NCBI GenBank assembly: GCA_964619055.1
Contig: CAZUDB010000001.1
Location: 62,001-126,000, forward strand
DNA: 64,000 nt
Reading direction: 5' to 3'
Source: CAYVUM01 sp964619055
GTDB taxonomy: Bacteria; Pseudomonadota; Alphaproteobacteria; Rhodospirillales; Defluviicoccaceae
The notes beneath the pieces are model-generated. The model made no database searches. It worked only from the letters and a program-made list of their open reading frames with translations, and had not been told where the DNA came from. Numbering within the stretch: the first letter of the stretch is position 1; every line of letters begins with the position of its first letter. The position numbers and the translations under genes are program-made. Below, in pieces: positions 26,824 to 36,595 of the stretch.

Positions 26824-27575
26824 CGCCCCAAGTCGAGCGCACTTACCCAGCTAAGCGCCTCCTCTACCGTTTGCACGATTGGCCCCGGCGGCGGCGGCGG
26901 GCGGCGAACCAGCAACACGCGAAGCCTCAACGACCGCGCCGCCGCCAGCTTGGCCTCGGTGGCACCGCCGGAATTCTTGGCCACGAGCGTATCGATGCGG
27001 TGACTGTGCATCAGGGCGCGCTCACCGCTTTCAGAAAATGGCGGCCGGGCGACAATGGTCTCATACTGATTTAGCGGCAGCGGGCGGACCGGCCGCTCGA
27101 ACAGCCGGACCAGCAACCACACGCGCTCCAAGCCTTCAAACGGCTGAAGACCGCCGGAGCCGACGGCAAGAAATGCCCGGCGGGAGATCTGCGGTAGCCG
27201 CTCAGCGGCCTCGCGCAGATCGGCCAGATCCTCCCATGTATCTTGGTCCCCGGGTCGCCAAGGCGGCCGGATGAGCACGAGGCGCGGCACACCGGCATGT
27301 GCAGCAGCGATGACAGCATTGTGCGAGATCCCTTCTGCAAACGGGTGGGTGGCATCGATGATGGCATCGATCCGTTCATGCCGCAGAAAGGAGGCCATCG
27401 CCGACACCCCACCGAAGCCGCCAACGCGAACGCGTCCTGGCACTACCGTCGTCGGACCCAGCCGCCCGGCCAATGACGTAGTGATCTCCAGCGCCGCTCC
27501 GGCATGGTCGTTCACAGCATAGGCCAGCGCTGCAGCCTCTGCGGTTCCGCCCAGGATCAGGAGGCGCCTGCCCAT
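26820..27575 (-). CDS. cobK: Precorrin-6A reductase CobK
   Basis: NADPH-dependent reductase of 251 aa that reduces the macrocycle after C1 methylation. The nucleotide-binding start MGRRLLILGGTAEAAALA is typical, followed by DAIIDATHPFAEGISHNA and VAKNSGGATEAKLAAA. The ATG at 27575 is preceded by GGAAG and agrees with the family N-terminus; a longer upstream frame runs into cbiD and is rejected. It lies 16 bp after cbiD on the minus strand. Confidence 0.9.
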   Translation of the reverse strand: MGRRLLILGGTAEAAALAYAVNDHAGAALEITTSLAGRLGPTTVVPGRVRVGGFGGVSAMASFLRHERIDAIIDATHPFAEGISHNAVIAAAHAGVPRLVLIRPPWRPGDQDTWEDLADLREAAERLPQISRRAFLAVGSGGLQPFEGLERVWLLVRLFERPVRPLPLNQYETIVARPPFSESGERALMHSHRIDTLVAKNSGGATEAKLAAARSLRLRVLLVRRPPPPPGPIVQTVEEALSWVSALDLGR

Positions 27576-27591
27576 TGCTTCCGCGTGAGCC

Positions 27592-28704
27592 TTATGCCCC
27601 AATCTCGGCCACGATGCGTCCGTTGCGGTCAACAACGACCACGTCGAGCGCCATGGACGCGTCCACACAGTCTTTGGCGATCCTTTGGGCATCGCGACCA
27701 ATAGCGTCCGCCAACGCAACGTCCTCAGCGGCAGCGAGAGCAAGCACGTGGGCCGCCGCTGCGGCCGTCCTGGCAGCGTCAATAGCCGCTGCCGACCCCC
27801 CCACTTCCGCAAACCGGTCAGCCAGGCGATAGAAATCGACGCGCGATTTGGACGAGTGAAGCAGCAGATGGCCTTGCGCCAACTTGACCAACTTGGCAAA
27901 GCCACCGGCAAGCGTCAGCCGTGGCACCGGATGCAGGCGCAAATATTTGAGGGTACCGCCCACAAAATCCCCCATGTCGATCAGCGCCGTATCAGCCAGG
28001 CCATGGTGGGCTTTTACGGCCGCTTCGGACGTGCTGCCCGTAGCCGCGGCCAAGTGCGACAAGCCGGCGGCCCGCGCGACGTCGATGCCGCGATGGATCG
28101 AGTGGATCCAAGACGCGCAGGAATAGGGCACGACAACGCCCGTCGTGCCCAGGATCGAGAGCCCGCCGACGACGCCGAGCCGGCCGTTCAGCGTGCGCTC
28201 CGCCAACGCCTCACCGCCCGGAATGGCGATGGTAACAATTGCGTCCGCGCGTGCACCATGGCGGGCGGCAACAGCGCTTACCGCCTCGGTGATCATAGCC
28301 CGCGGCACGGGATTTATAGCCGGCTCACCAACGGCCACGGGCAGGCCCGGCAAGGTTACAGTCCCTACCCCCTCTCCGGCCCGGAATCGGATACCGCTGC
28401 CCACGGGCAGGGGCTCCACCGTCACAACCACTTCCGAGCCGTGCGTGACATCCGGATCATCACCGGCATCCTTGATCACTGCGGCCGTGGCCCGGTGGTC
28501 GTCACTGCTCGACCATGCGATGGTGAGCGTCGCCGTCCCTCCGCGCGGAAGACGTACCGTGACATGGGAAAGCACCTCACCGCCGAACAGCACCTCACCG
28601 GCCGCCATCGCCGCGGCCGTCGCGCATGTGCCCGTGGTCCAGCCGCGGCGAAGCGGTGCCGTGCCCGATGACACAGGAGCGTCGTTTTCAAACGCGTTGT
28701 CCAT
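27592..28704 (-). CDS. cbiD: Cobalt-precorrin-5B C1-methyltransferase CbiD
   Basis: C1-methylating enzyme of 370 aa from the early-cobalt (anaerobic-type) pathway. The diagnostic N-terminus LRRGWTTGTCATAAAMAAGE (about 18-37) is present, as are PGGEALAERTLN and LSILGTTGVVVPYS. Its presence, with cbiX and cbiG, argues that this organism inserts cobalt early. It is divergent from the TauE/SafE-like gene, with 138 bp between, and co-directional with cobK. Confidence 0.93.
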   Translation of the reverse strand: MDNAFENDAPVSSGTAPLRRGWTTGTCATAAAMAAGEVLFGGEVLSHVTVRLPRGGTATLTIAWSSSDDHRATAAVIKDAGDDPDVTHGSEVVVTVEPLPVGSGIRFRAGEGVGTVTLPGLPVAVGEPAINPVPRAMITEAVSAVAARHGARADAIVTIAIPGGEALAERTLNGRLGVVGGLSILGTTGVVVPYSCASWIHSIHRGIDVARAAGLSHLAAATGSTSEAAVKAHHGLADTALIDMGDFVGGTLKYLRLHPVPRLTLAGGFAKLVKLAQGHLLLHSSKSRVDFYRLADRFAEVGGSAAAIDAARTAAAAAHVLALAAAEDVALADAIGRDAQRIAKDCVDASMALDVVVVDRNGRIVAEIGA

Positions 28705-28842
28705 AGCCAGCTACAAGGGCGCAGGTGCGCTGCGTTGGCAAGCGCGGAAATTGACAATGGACGATAAGGGGATCAGGTGTTGTAAGACAGTTGAACACCG
28801 ATAAAGAACCGTTGAGCGCACGAGCGGCGCTGATCCCCGGCC

Positions 28843-29619
28843 ATGGACCCGAACCCACTCCTGGACACACTCGCCCTCGGCTTCGCTCATTGCCATGCGG
28901 TGGCTGTGGATCACGGCGAGCTGCTGGTTAGCCTGTTCATGGCGGGCTTGGTCGGCAGCATCGGCCACTGCGTGGGCATGTGCGGGCCGTTCGTCCTCGG
29001 CCAGACGGTCGCACGGCTGGAAGCGACCTCGGCCACCGAAATGCGGGAGTGGCATCGCCTCGCGGGTGCCGCTCTGGTTCCCTACCATCTGGGCCGATTG
29101 ACAACCTACACGGCTCTCGGCGCCGCCGCCGCCGCCGTGGCCGGGGAGGTGATTGACCTAACTGGGCTCAAATGGCTTTCGGCCATCCTTCTTGCCGCAG
29201 CGGCCCTGCTGTTCATCGGCTATGCCTTAGAGAGACTCGGGGTATCGTTATCCCGGCGGTCGAACCGTTCGTCGGCGGCGACCGGCTGGCTCAGCCGCCA
29301 AATTGCCGCGCGCGCCCGGCCGTTGTTTGCACGCCCCGTCGGCTGGCGTGGCTACGCACTCGGCATCGCGCTCGGGTTCATTCCCTGCGGGCTCTTGTAC
29401 GGCGCGCTGGCGGCGGCGGCGGCCAGCGGGAGTGCTCTTTCCGGTGCCTTCGGCATGGCCGCCTTCGCTCTCGGCACGGTGCCGACCCTGATCGCCATCG
29501 GATGGGCCGGCCACGTGGCGGGCCAGCAATGGCGCGGCGTCGTTGCTCGCGTAACGCCGGTCCTGTTCTTGATCAACGCCGCGGCGCTAAGCTGGCTCGC
29601 TTGGTCCATGGTCGCCTAA
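28843..29619 (+). CDS. TauE/SafE-like membrane protein (UreH/DsbD_2 type)
   Basis: Polytopic membrane protein of 258 aa with about six helices. The repeated signatures GHCVGMCGPFVLG (about 43-55) and GFIPCGLLYGAL are typical of the UreH/SafE-like branch, whose members handle metals or sulfur compounds, often copper supply to oxidases. Cysteines in MCGP and PCGL could bind metal. It is divergent from cbiD, so a role in cobalt traffic is conceivable but unproven. Confidence 0.75.
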   Translation: MDPNPLLDTLALGFAHCHAVAVDHGELLVSLFMAGLVGSIGHCVGMCGPFVLGQTVARLEATSATEMREWHRLAGAALVPYHLGRLTTYTALGAAAAAVAGEVIDLTGLKWLSAILLAAAALLFIGYALERLGVSLSRRSNRSSAATGWLSRQIAARARPLFARPVGWRGYALGIALGFIPCGLLYGALAAAAASGSALSGAFGMAAFALGTVPTLIAIGWAGHVAGQQWRGVVARVTPVLFLINAAALSWLAWSMVA

Positions 29620-29671
29620 TATCCGCCCCTGCGGCGATGGAATCGACCTCAATGACGTGGGTGCTTTGACC

Positions 29672-30127
29672 ATGGCTGTTGCCATCCTGATCCTGAACGG
29701 TCCCAACCTGAACCTGCTCGGCAGTCGCGAGCCGACAATCTACGGCCGGACAACGCTGGCGGATATCGAGCGTGATTGCACCGATGCGGCGCACGGGCTT
29801 GGGTTTTCAGCCGATTGCCGGCAGAGCAACCATGAGGGCACGCTGGTGGATTGGATCCACGAGGCCCAGGCGGAACACGCCGGCATCGTGCTGAACGCGG
29901 GCGCCTACACACATACTTCCATAGCGCTTCATGATGCTATCGCCGGTGTTCGGCTGCCCGTGATCGAGGTTCACATTTCCAACATTTACCGTCGCGAGGC
30001 GTTCCGCCACCGATCGTTGATCGCGCCCGTCGCGGTCGGTTCGATCGTTGGGTTTGGCGCTTTCGGCTACCGCCTCGCCCTGGAAGCGCTCGCCCACCAT
30101 CTGGCTTCATCGGACGGTCGAGGATAA
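29672..30127 (+). CDS. aroQ: Type II 3-dehydroquinate dehydratase AroQ
   Basis: Shikimate-pathway enzyme of 151 aa that converts 3-dehydroquinate to 3-dehydroshikimate. Family motifs are ILNGPNLNLLGSREPTIYG with the active-site Tyr at about 24, CRQSNHEGTLVDWIH, LNAGAYTHTSIAL and EVHISNIYRREAFRHRS. Length is normal. The ATG at 29672 matches the conserved N-terminus. The accB and accC genes that often follow aroQ in related bacteria are not here. Confidence 0.93.
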   Translation: MAVAILILNGPNLNLLGSREPTIYGRTTLADIERDCTDAAHGLGFSADCRQSNHEGTLVDWIHEAQAEHAGIVLNAGAYTHTSIALHDAIAGVRLPVIEVHISNIYRREAFRHRSLIAPVAVGSIVGFGAFGYRLALEALAHHLASSDGRG

Positions 30128-30151
30128 CGCGCGACCAAGCCACGATCACCG

Positions 30152-30928
30152 CTACTGCACTTGGGTAAGACGCAGCAACGGCAGGCCGCTCTCGTCGCTC
30201 AAATACAGGAATGGCTCCTCAACGTAGACCGATCGGGCCTCCTCCAGCGCTCGCAGAAAGGCCGCCTCCTGGTTCATGACGGCCGGAGGACACATCCGCG
30301 GTGTCACGGCGAACGGCCCCATGGTCATGCCACTCTCGTTGACCGACAGGGTGCCAGTGAACCGATTGCAGCCACCGGAGCCGTGAACGCCGCCATCCTC
30401 ATCGAAGGCGAGCGTGGTCTGCACGATATCCAAGACGCCTTTGCCGGCGATGTCCTCCACCAGCCACGTGGTACCGGCCGGTGGCAGATTGGCATCCTGA
30501 GATCGGCCTGGCCGCCGCACTTTCTCCATCATCACCAGCGCCCAGTCCCTGCCTTCGAGCTTCAGGATCGGGTGGGCGCCAATGCTGCTAAATGCCACCT
30601 GACCGTCGACAAGCAAGGATGCACGGACGCCATAGGTCCGATTCGTTACGACGATCTCGGGGTCATAGAGGAGGCCGAAGGGGATCGGTCTCTCGGCCCC
30701 AGGCTTGATCAGAATGCTGGCGAGGACTGTGTCAACGGCCGCCGCATCGGCAATGCTGACCAATTCTACCTTAAGAAGCGCGTCCTTGGGGACGAGGTCC
30801 CGTTCGCGATAAGTTGCACCACCGTCAAGTGTGGCCAAATCCGCCAGTGCCTTCGACACACCAAACCCCAGTGTAAGGACAAAGCCGGCGCATAACATGG
30901 CAGGTCGCCGCCTCGAAGATCTGGGCAT
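30152..30928 (-). CDS. Exported YbaY/YscW plus META domain protein
   Basis: Envelope protein of 258 aa with a basic N-region and signal peptide ending near KALAD. Residues of about 40-140 resemble the YbaY/YscW lipoprotein chaperone-like domain (LLKVELVSIADAAAVDTVLA, FGLLYDPEIV). Residues of about 150-255 are a META (HslJ-like) domain with GGVHGSGGCNRFTGT and TPRMCPPAVMNQEAAFL. No lipobox Cys follows the signal. The function of the family is unclear, possibly stress or envelope adaptation. Confidence 0.75.
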   Translation of the reverse strand: MPRSSRRRPAMLCAGFVLTLGFGVSKALADLATLDGGATYRERDLVPKDALLKVELVSIADAAAVDTVLASILIKPGAERPIPFGLLYDPEIVVTNRTYGVRASLLVDGQVAFSSIGAHPILKLEGRDWALVMMEKVRRPGRSQDANLPPAGTTWLVEDIAGKGVLDIVQTTLAFDEDGGVHGSGGCNRFTGTLSVNESGMTMGPFAVTPRMCPPAVMNQEAAFLRALEEARSVYVEEPFLYLSDESGLPLLRLTQVQ

Positions 30929-30938
30929 TCTGAAAATT

Positions 30939-31262
30939 CTATTTCAACCGAACGGCGGTACCGTTGGCACACACCATCAACATGGACTTACCCTCGCCGG
31001 CCAAGTGCTGGTAGTCCAGATCGGCTCCCACTACGGCGTCGGCGCCAAGACTTTCCGCTTGCGCCACCATTTCGCTGATGGCCAACTCGCGCGCTTTCTG
31101 TAGCTCGGACTCGTAGGTGCCGGCGCGGCCACTGACCAATTCTCGAATACCCCCGATGAAGTCGCGGAACACACTGGTGCCCATGATCGCCTCTCCGCCG
31201 ACGATGCCGATATAGGTGACGATCGGTTGCCCTTCGATCGTGGGTGTGGTTACGACGATCAT
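30939..31262 (-). CDS. YbjQ family protein (UPF0145)
   Basis: Small cytosolic protein of 107 aa with the conserved start MIVVTTPTIEGQPIVTYIGI and GADAVVGADLDYQHL. The family is described as possibly heavy-metal binding and forms pentamers in known structures; its function is unknown. The ATG at 31262 has GGGGAG upstream. It lies 10 bp before the YbaY/META gene on the same strand. Confidence 0.85.
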   Translation of the reverse strand: MIVVTTPTIEGQPIVTYIGIVGGEAIMGTSVFRDFIGGIRELVSGRAGTYESELQKARELAISEMVAQAESLGADAVVGADLDYQHLAGEGKSMLMVCANGTAVRLK

Positions 31263-31344
31263 GGCGCGCTCCCCAGGCGACAGCCGGTGACCCCACACGG
31301 TAGCATACTTTCGGCCGCGCCGGTCGCAAAGGCCCCACCTTGTC

Positions 31345-32724
31345 TCAGCTTGGCAGCGGAAGCGCCTCAGCCTCGAGTGCGGCCGTCTGACGGGCGCGCA
31401 GGGCCTCTGCGTCGAAACCATCGATCAGTCCATGGAACATCTGATGCCAGTTTACTTCCGCTCGAAGGCGGGTGAATACGCTGCCCAGTCCGATGGCCGC
31501 ACGATCCATCAGTACGAACTCCCGTGGTGGCGTCACACCACCGACGCGCCGAAGCTCCGCATGCACTTTGGCCAGAACTTCTGCGCCATATTGGCTTCCA
31601 CCTTCATTCTGAATGGGCTGTACCCGATCCTCCATAAGCGGGCGATACAGAAACGAGGCCCACTGGTTAAGGATCTCGATCAGTTCGTGGTTGATGTTGT
31701 CGAAGCCCCAGATTTCGTAGGCATGCACGGCCATGTCTTGGTCATTGGTCCGAAGCGCGTGATACAGATGAATTACGGCGCCCACAAACTCCGGCGTGAA
31801 CATTCGAACACAACCAAAGTCAAGCAAGTTTAGGCTGCCGTCGGCTCGAACGGCATAGTTGCCCAGGTGCGGATCACCATGGATGACGCCATACCCGTAA
31901 AATGGCACATACCATGCCGTGAACATGTTGCGGGCAATCGTGTTGCGACACTCGATATCCCGATCGACCATATCGAGCAGCGGGTCGCCATCGAGCCATG
32001 TCATGGTGAGAAGCCGCCGCGTGCTGAGATCCTCGACCGGCTCCGGCACATGGACGCGATCCTTAGCTTCGGTGAGCATGCGACCATACAGGCGCATGTT
32101 GCGCGCCTCCCGGTCGTAGTCCAACTCTTCGCGCAGCCGTTCCGAAAGTTCCGTGTGGACCTTCCGCGGGTCCAGCGCCTTGTCGTAGCGCCGGTAAATG
32201 GAGAATACCAACTTGAGCTGCGCCAAGTCCGCCTCCACTGCGGCGCCCATGTCCGGGTACTGCAGCTTGCAGGCGAGCGAGCGGCCCCCATGGTCCGTTG
32301 CCCGATGCACCTGGCCGAGGGAGGCCGCCGCCGCGGCGTGGTGCTCAAATGAACCGAACTTGGCCAGCCAGCCCGGGCCCAGTTCGGATGTCATACGGCG
32401 CTTGACAAAAGCCCAGCCCATGGATGGCGCATTGTGCTGCAACTGACGCAGCTGTTCGGCATACTCCTCCGGCATGACGTCGGGGATGGTTGCGAGGATT
32501 TGAGCAACCTTCATCAGCGGACCTTTAAGACTACCTAAGGCCTGCTTCAAGTCGGTCGCGTGATCCAACTGGTCGAGCGGCAGGCCAAGAAAGCGGTTGC
32601 CGGCGAACCGTGCTGCAACGGTTCCAACAGACGTTCCGACACGCGCATAACGCATCATACGTCCGCCGAAGGAATTCTCGTCGGACAGAGACGATGTTGG
32701 TGCACTGACGGCGGTATCGGTCAT
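31345..32724 (-). CDS. ABC1/AarF atypical kinase family protein
   Basis: Atypical protein-kinase-like ATPase of 459 aa from the ABC1/UbiB group, linked to ubiquinone or other lipid metabolism. Signatures are LKGPLMKVAQILA (KxGQ-like), ASLGQVHRA in the Ala-rich loop, LACKLQYPD with the ATP-site Lys, YGVIHGDPHLGNYAV (catalytic loop) and LLDFGCVRMF (DFG). The ATG at 32724 follows GGGAGA by 8 bp and is preferred over a GTG at 32820 that begins 2 bp after the pepF stop. It probably forms an operon with pepF. Confidence 0.85.
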   Translation of the reverse strand: MTDTAVSAPTSSLSDENSFGGRMMRYARVGTSVGTVAARFAGNRFLGLPLDQLDHATDLKQALGSLKGPLMKVAQILATIPDVMPEEYAEQLRQLQHNAPSMGWAFVKRRMTSELGPGWLAKFGSFEHHAAAAASLGQVHRATDHGGRSLACKLQYPDMGAAVEADLAQLKLVFSIYRRYDKALDPRKVHTELSERLREELDYDREARNMRLYGRMLTEAKDRVHVPEPVEDLSTRRLLTMTWLDGDPLLDMVDRDIECRNTIARNMFTAWYVPFYGYGVIHGDPHLGNYAVRADGSLNLLDFGCVRMFTPEFVGAVIHLYHALRTNDQDMAVHAYEIWGFDNINHELIEILNQWASFLYRPLMEDRVQPIQNEGGSQYGAEVLAKVHAELRRVGGVTPPREFVLMDRAAIGLGSVFTRLRAEVNWHQMFHGLIDGFDAEALRARQTAALEAEALPLPS

Positions 32725-32822
32725 GGTCTGTCTCCCAGTTTCACCGCCGTCAGTACGGGGTTTCGGGGTGCGCCGATCAGAGGCCCCCTGATCAAATCCG
32801 TCGGCCGAACGATTCGCCACGA

Positions 32823-34625
32823 TCAGCCGATCCCTTCCAACTCATCGATCAGTGCGCCGATCACGTTCAAACCTCGCTGCCAAAAGGCGGGGTCGCTGGC
32901 GTTCAATCCGAAGGGGGCCAGAAGCTCGCGATGTCGGAGTGTCCCACCGGCAGTCAACAGTTCGATGTACTCATCACAAAACCCCGGCATACCTTCCTGA
33001 TACACTTGGTAAAGTGAATTCACCAGACAGTCGCCAAAGGCGTACGCATATACGTAAAAGGGAGAATGAACAAAATGCGGCACATACGCCCAATAGTGCC
33101 GATACTCATCCGTAAAGCGGAACGCAGGGCCTAAGCTTTCGCTTTGGACCCGCAACCATATTTCGCCCAGACGCTCACTTGAAAGCTCACCTTCGACACG
33201 CTCGCGGTGTACTGCCTTTTCAAAGTTGAAAAAGGCGATTTGGCGGACCACCGTGTTCAACATGTCCTCGACCTTTCCGGCGAGCATGCGCCGACGCCGG
33301 TCCGGATCGCTCTCACCGTCGATGAGATCGCGAAACACCAGCATCTCGCCAAAAACGGACGCTGTTTCGGCCAAGGTCAAAGGCGTATCGGACATGAGCA
33401 GCCCCTGCCGTCCGGCGAGGATTTGATGAACGCCATGGCCCAACTCGTGGGCGAGCGTCATGACATCGCGGGGCCGGCCGTAGAAATTCAACAGGATAAA
33501 CGGATGAGCCGATGGCACCGTTGGGTGAGCGAAAGCGCCCGGGTCCTTGCCAGGACCCGGCGTGGCATCGATCCAGTTTTCTTGGAAGAACCGCTCTGCG
33601 ATTTCGGCCAGCCGGGGATCGAAGCGACCGAACGCCGTCAGCACGCTTTCCTTGGCCTCGGCCCACGAGAAGTGGCGTTCCGATCCGCCTGGAAGTGGCG
33701 CATTGCGATCCCAGTAGTCTAGGACATCGCGACCGAACCAGCACGCCTTCTTAGCGTAATAGCGATGCGATAGCTGCTCATGGCTCGCCTGGACGGCCTC
33801 GACTAGCGCATCCACGACATCATCTTCGACCCGATTGGACAGATTTCGGAAACTGGTGGGCGTGGGGTAGTGGCGGAGCCGATCCTCTACCTCCTTCTCC
33901 TTGGCCAACGTGTTGGTGATGAGTGCGAACAATTCAATCTCATCACCAAAGCCGTTGCCGATGGCGTGGGCCGCCATACGGCGCACCTCTCCATCAGGGT
34001 GCGACAGCCGGTTAAGCGCATCGGACAAGGTCGAAGTGGCGCCATCGACGGTGAACCGCATGCGTGCAATGGTCTGCTCGAACAGGCGGACCCAAGCATT
34101 GCGTCCCACCACGGATTTCTCGTGAATAACAGTCTCCACCTCGTCGGACAACTGGTGGGGCCGGAAGACGCGGGAGTCGCGCAACCAAGGCGAGTAACGG
34201 CCCGTCGCCGGATCTTCGAGTTGGTACGCCAGCGTCGCATCGTCGATGCGATTGAGTTCCAGACAGAAGAACAGCGTGTCCGTGGTGATCGCGTTGAATC
34301 GTTCTTGAATGGATTGCAGGAATCGCGCGTTGGCCGGGTCGCCCATGTCACCGGCAAAAACGAGTTGGGCGTAGCTAAGCACCTTATTGAGCCGTTCGCT
34401 AATGTCCTCATAGCATGCGAGGGCTTGGCCCAACTCCGCACCGCTCAGACTCGCCAAGCGCTCCGCATAGTCAGCGCGAAATGCAGCCGCCAAGCCCCCC
34501 GTCGTCTCAAGATCAGCCGTGAGCGCCGGGTCGTCCGGGCCGGCATATAAATCTGCGAGGTTCCATCGCGGAATGACCTGTGATGTCGACGACGGATCGC
34601 GAGGGGCATCAAATGCGGCTGGCAT
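32823..34625 (-). CDS. pepF: M3 family oligoendopeptidase PepF
   Basis: Zinc metallopeptidase of 600 aa degrading oligopeptides in the cytosol. The zinc motif HELGH lies in MTLAHELGHGVHQIL at about 400, and the third ligand region is LAETASVFGEMLVF. The length and the upstream start WNLADLYAGPDDPAL are typical of PepF. The ATG at 34625 has GGAG 6 bp upstream and is chosen over one nine codons earlier. It is divergent from the acyl-CoA ligase gene. Confidence 0.92.
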   Translation of the reverse strand: MPAAFDAPRDPSSTSQVIPRWNLADLYAGPDDPALTADLETTGGLAAAFRADYAERLASLSGAELGQALACYEDISERLNKVLSYAQLVFAGDMGDPANARFLQSIQERFNAITTDTLFFCLELNRIDDATLAYQLEDPATGRYSPWLRDSRVFRPHQLSDEVETVIHEKSVVGRNAWVRLFEQTIARMRFTVDGATSTLSDALNRLSHPDGEVRRMAAHAIGNGFGDEIELFALITNTLAKEKEVEDRLRHYPTPTSFRNLSNRVEDDVVDALVEAVQASHEQLSHRYYAKKACWFGRDVLDYWDRNAPLPGGSERHFSWAEAKESVLTAFGRFDPRLAEIAERFFQENWIDATPGPGKDPGAFAHPTVPSAHPFILLNFYGRPRDVMTLAHELGHGVHQILAGRQGLLMSDTPLTLAETASVFGEMLVFRDLIDGESDPDRRRRMLAGKVEDMLNTVVRQIAFFNFEKAVHRERVEGELSSERLGEIWLRVQSESLGPAFRFTDEYRHYWAYVPHFVHSPFYVYAYAFGDCLVNSLYQVYQEGMPGFCDEYIELLTAGGTLRHRELLAPFGLNASDPAFWQRGLNVIGALIDELEGIG

Positions 34626-34753
34626 TGGTTTCTCCAGTATCACTCGCGCCATATATTGGGCCTGAGGTTGCGAGCCAACAAGGCATGTCAGCGGAACGAC
34701 CCCGCGCAGCCGGACGGCGAGTCAACGAGGATTCAAACTGGAGTGATGCCCCA

Positions 34754-36547
34754 ATGACGGAACCGCAGTGGCCAAATGTGTTGACCATGCTCTTTGATCA
34801 GGCGGCGCGGTTTGGTGACCGTCCCTTTTTGTGGGCCAAGAGGCACGGCTCCTGGCAGCCGGTGGTGTGGACAGACGTAGCGCGCCAGGTCGCCGCGATC
34901 GGCGAGGGTCTTCGTCGGATCGGTCTGCAGCCCGGCGACCGGGTCCTTCTTGTATCAGAGAACCGCCCCGAATGGCTCATTGCAGACTGCGCCATTATGG
35001 CCGCCGGGGGCGTCACGGTTCCTGCTTATACAACCAACACGACGAATGATCACCGCCACATTCTCGGCGATTCCGGGGCCGCCGGGGCAATCGTGTCCAA
35101 TGCGCGGCTACTGCGTCCCTTGCTGCCAGCTCTGGAAGCGACCAAGAGCGCACGCTTCGTTGTCACAATGGATGACAGCCACCGCACTGTGTCGGACGGT
35201 GCCACCCACCTTGCCAGCGCGGGCTGGGAGGACCTGGAAGGCAGTGAGGTAATTCTATCCGACGTCGTAGAGCGGGCCCAGCAAGTCAAGCGGACTGACA
35301 TGGCGTGCATCATCTACACCTCTGGCACGGGCGGCGCGCCAAAGGGGGTGATGCTCTCCCACGGCGCCCTTCTCCACAACTGCGCCGGGGCCGAGGACGC
35401 TCTGAAAGACCTCGACATCGCCGACGCGATATATCTCTCGTTTCTGCCGCTGTCGCACTCCTATGAGCACACGGAGGGCCAGTTCTTTCCGATCTGGTGT
35501 GGCAGCCAAATCTACTATAGCTCCGGTGTCGAGCATTTAGCCTCGGACATGAAGGAGGTGCGCCCCACGATCATGACCGCGGTCCCTCGGCTGTACGAGA
35601 CCTTTCAGACCCGCATTGTTCGTGGCGTGGAAAAGGCCGGCGGATTTAAGAAATGGCTGTTCATGAGGACGGTGGCGTTGGGTCGCAAGCGCCGTCAAGG
35701 CAAGGCCCTTGGTCTGCTGGAAAAACTGCAGGACAAGCTTGTGGATCGGCTGGTGCGCGATAAGGTCCGGGCCGGGTTCGGCGGCCGCTTGGAAGCAATG
35801 GTGTCGGGCGGCGCGCCGCTAAATCCCGATACGGGGTGGTTCTTCGAGGCCCTGGGCCTGCAAATCCTCCAGGGATACGGGCTTACGGAATCCGGCCCCT
35901 GCTCCAATGTCAACCGCCCGGGCGCGCAAAAAATGCACACCGTAGGTCCACCGCTGCTCAACACCGAGATTCGGATCGCGGACGATGGTGAGATCCTGAT
36001 CCGGGGCGAGCTGCTGATGCTCGGCTATTGGAACAACCCCGAGGCGACGGTCGAGGTCATCCGCGACGGCTGGCTTCACACCGGCGACATCGGTGCCCTT
36101 GACGAGGATGGGCACCTCATGATCACTGACCGCAAGAAGGATATCATCGTGGTTTCCGGAGGCGACAACGTCTCGCCGGCGCGCTTGGAAGGCCTGCTGG
36201 TGCAAGAGCCGGAGATCGGCCACGTCATGGTCTACGGCGACAAACGCCCACACCTTGTGGCCATTGTCGTTCCCGACGGCGAATGGCTATCGGCCTGGGC
36301 CACCGGTAATGGCGGTAACGGCACCCTGGAGCGTTGCTCGCAGGACCCGGCGTTGCACAAGGCCATCGGTGAGGCGATCACGCGGGTCAACGCTCGACTG
36401 TCCAACATCGAGAAGATCAGGCGGTTTGCGATCGCCGACAAACCGTTCAGTATCGACAACGGCCAGCTCACGCCGACCCTGAAAATCCGCCGCCACATCA
36501 TCAAGCAGACGTACAGCAACGTTCTGGAAGAACTGTATCGGAACTAA
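34754..36547 (+). CDS. AMP-forming long-chain acyl-CoA ligase
   Basis: Adenylate-forming enzyme of 597 aa that activates fatty acids to acyl-CoA. The AMP-binding motif IIYTSGTGGAPKGVMLSHGA is present, as are the core blocks LQGYGLTESGP and DGWLHTGDIG, and the hinge DRKKDIIVVSGGDNVSP. The catalytic Lys falls in the C-terminal NGQLTPTLKIRR. The ATG at 34754 gives the usual FadD15-like N-terminus and has GGAG about 10 bp upstream; ATGs at 34685 or 34580 would overlap the pepF promoter or its coding start. Confidence 0.9.
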   Translation: MTEPQWPNVLTMLFDQAARFGDRPFLWAKRHGSWQPVVWTDVARQVAAIGEGLRRIGLQPGDRVLLVSENRPEWLIADCAIMAAGGVTVPAYTTNTTNDHRHILGDSGAAGAIVSNARLLRPLLPALEATKSARFVVTMDDSHRTVSDGATHLASAGWEDLEGSEVILSDVVERAQQVKRTDMACIIYTSGTGGAPKGVMLSHGALLHNCAGAEDALKDLDIADAIYLSFLPLSHSYEHTEGQFFPIWCGSQIYYSSGVEHLASDMKEVRPTIMTAVPRLYETFQTRIVRGVEKAGGFKKWLFMRTVALGRKRRQGKALGLLEKLQDKLVDRLVRDKVRAGFGGRLEAMVSGGAPLNPDTGWFFEALGLQILQGYGLTESGPCSNVNRPGAQKMHTVGPPLLNTEIRIADDGEILIRGELLMLGYWNNPEATVEVIRDGWLHTGDIGALDEDGHLMITDRKKDIIVVSGGDNVSPARLEGLLVQEPEIGHVMVYGDKRPHLVAIVVPDGEWLSAWATGNGGNGTLERCSQDPALHKAIGEAITRVNARLSNIEKIRRFAIADKPFSIDNGQLTPTLKIRRHIIKQTYSNVLEELYRN

Positions 36548-36595
36548 GCATATCGGGGCCGAAAAACACAATCATTGCGTGAATTTTTTAGAATC

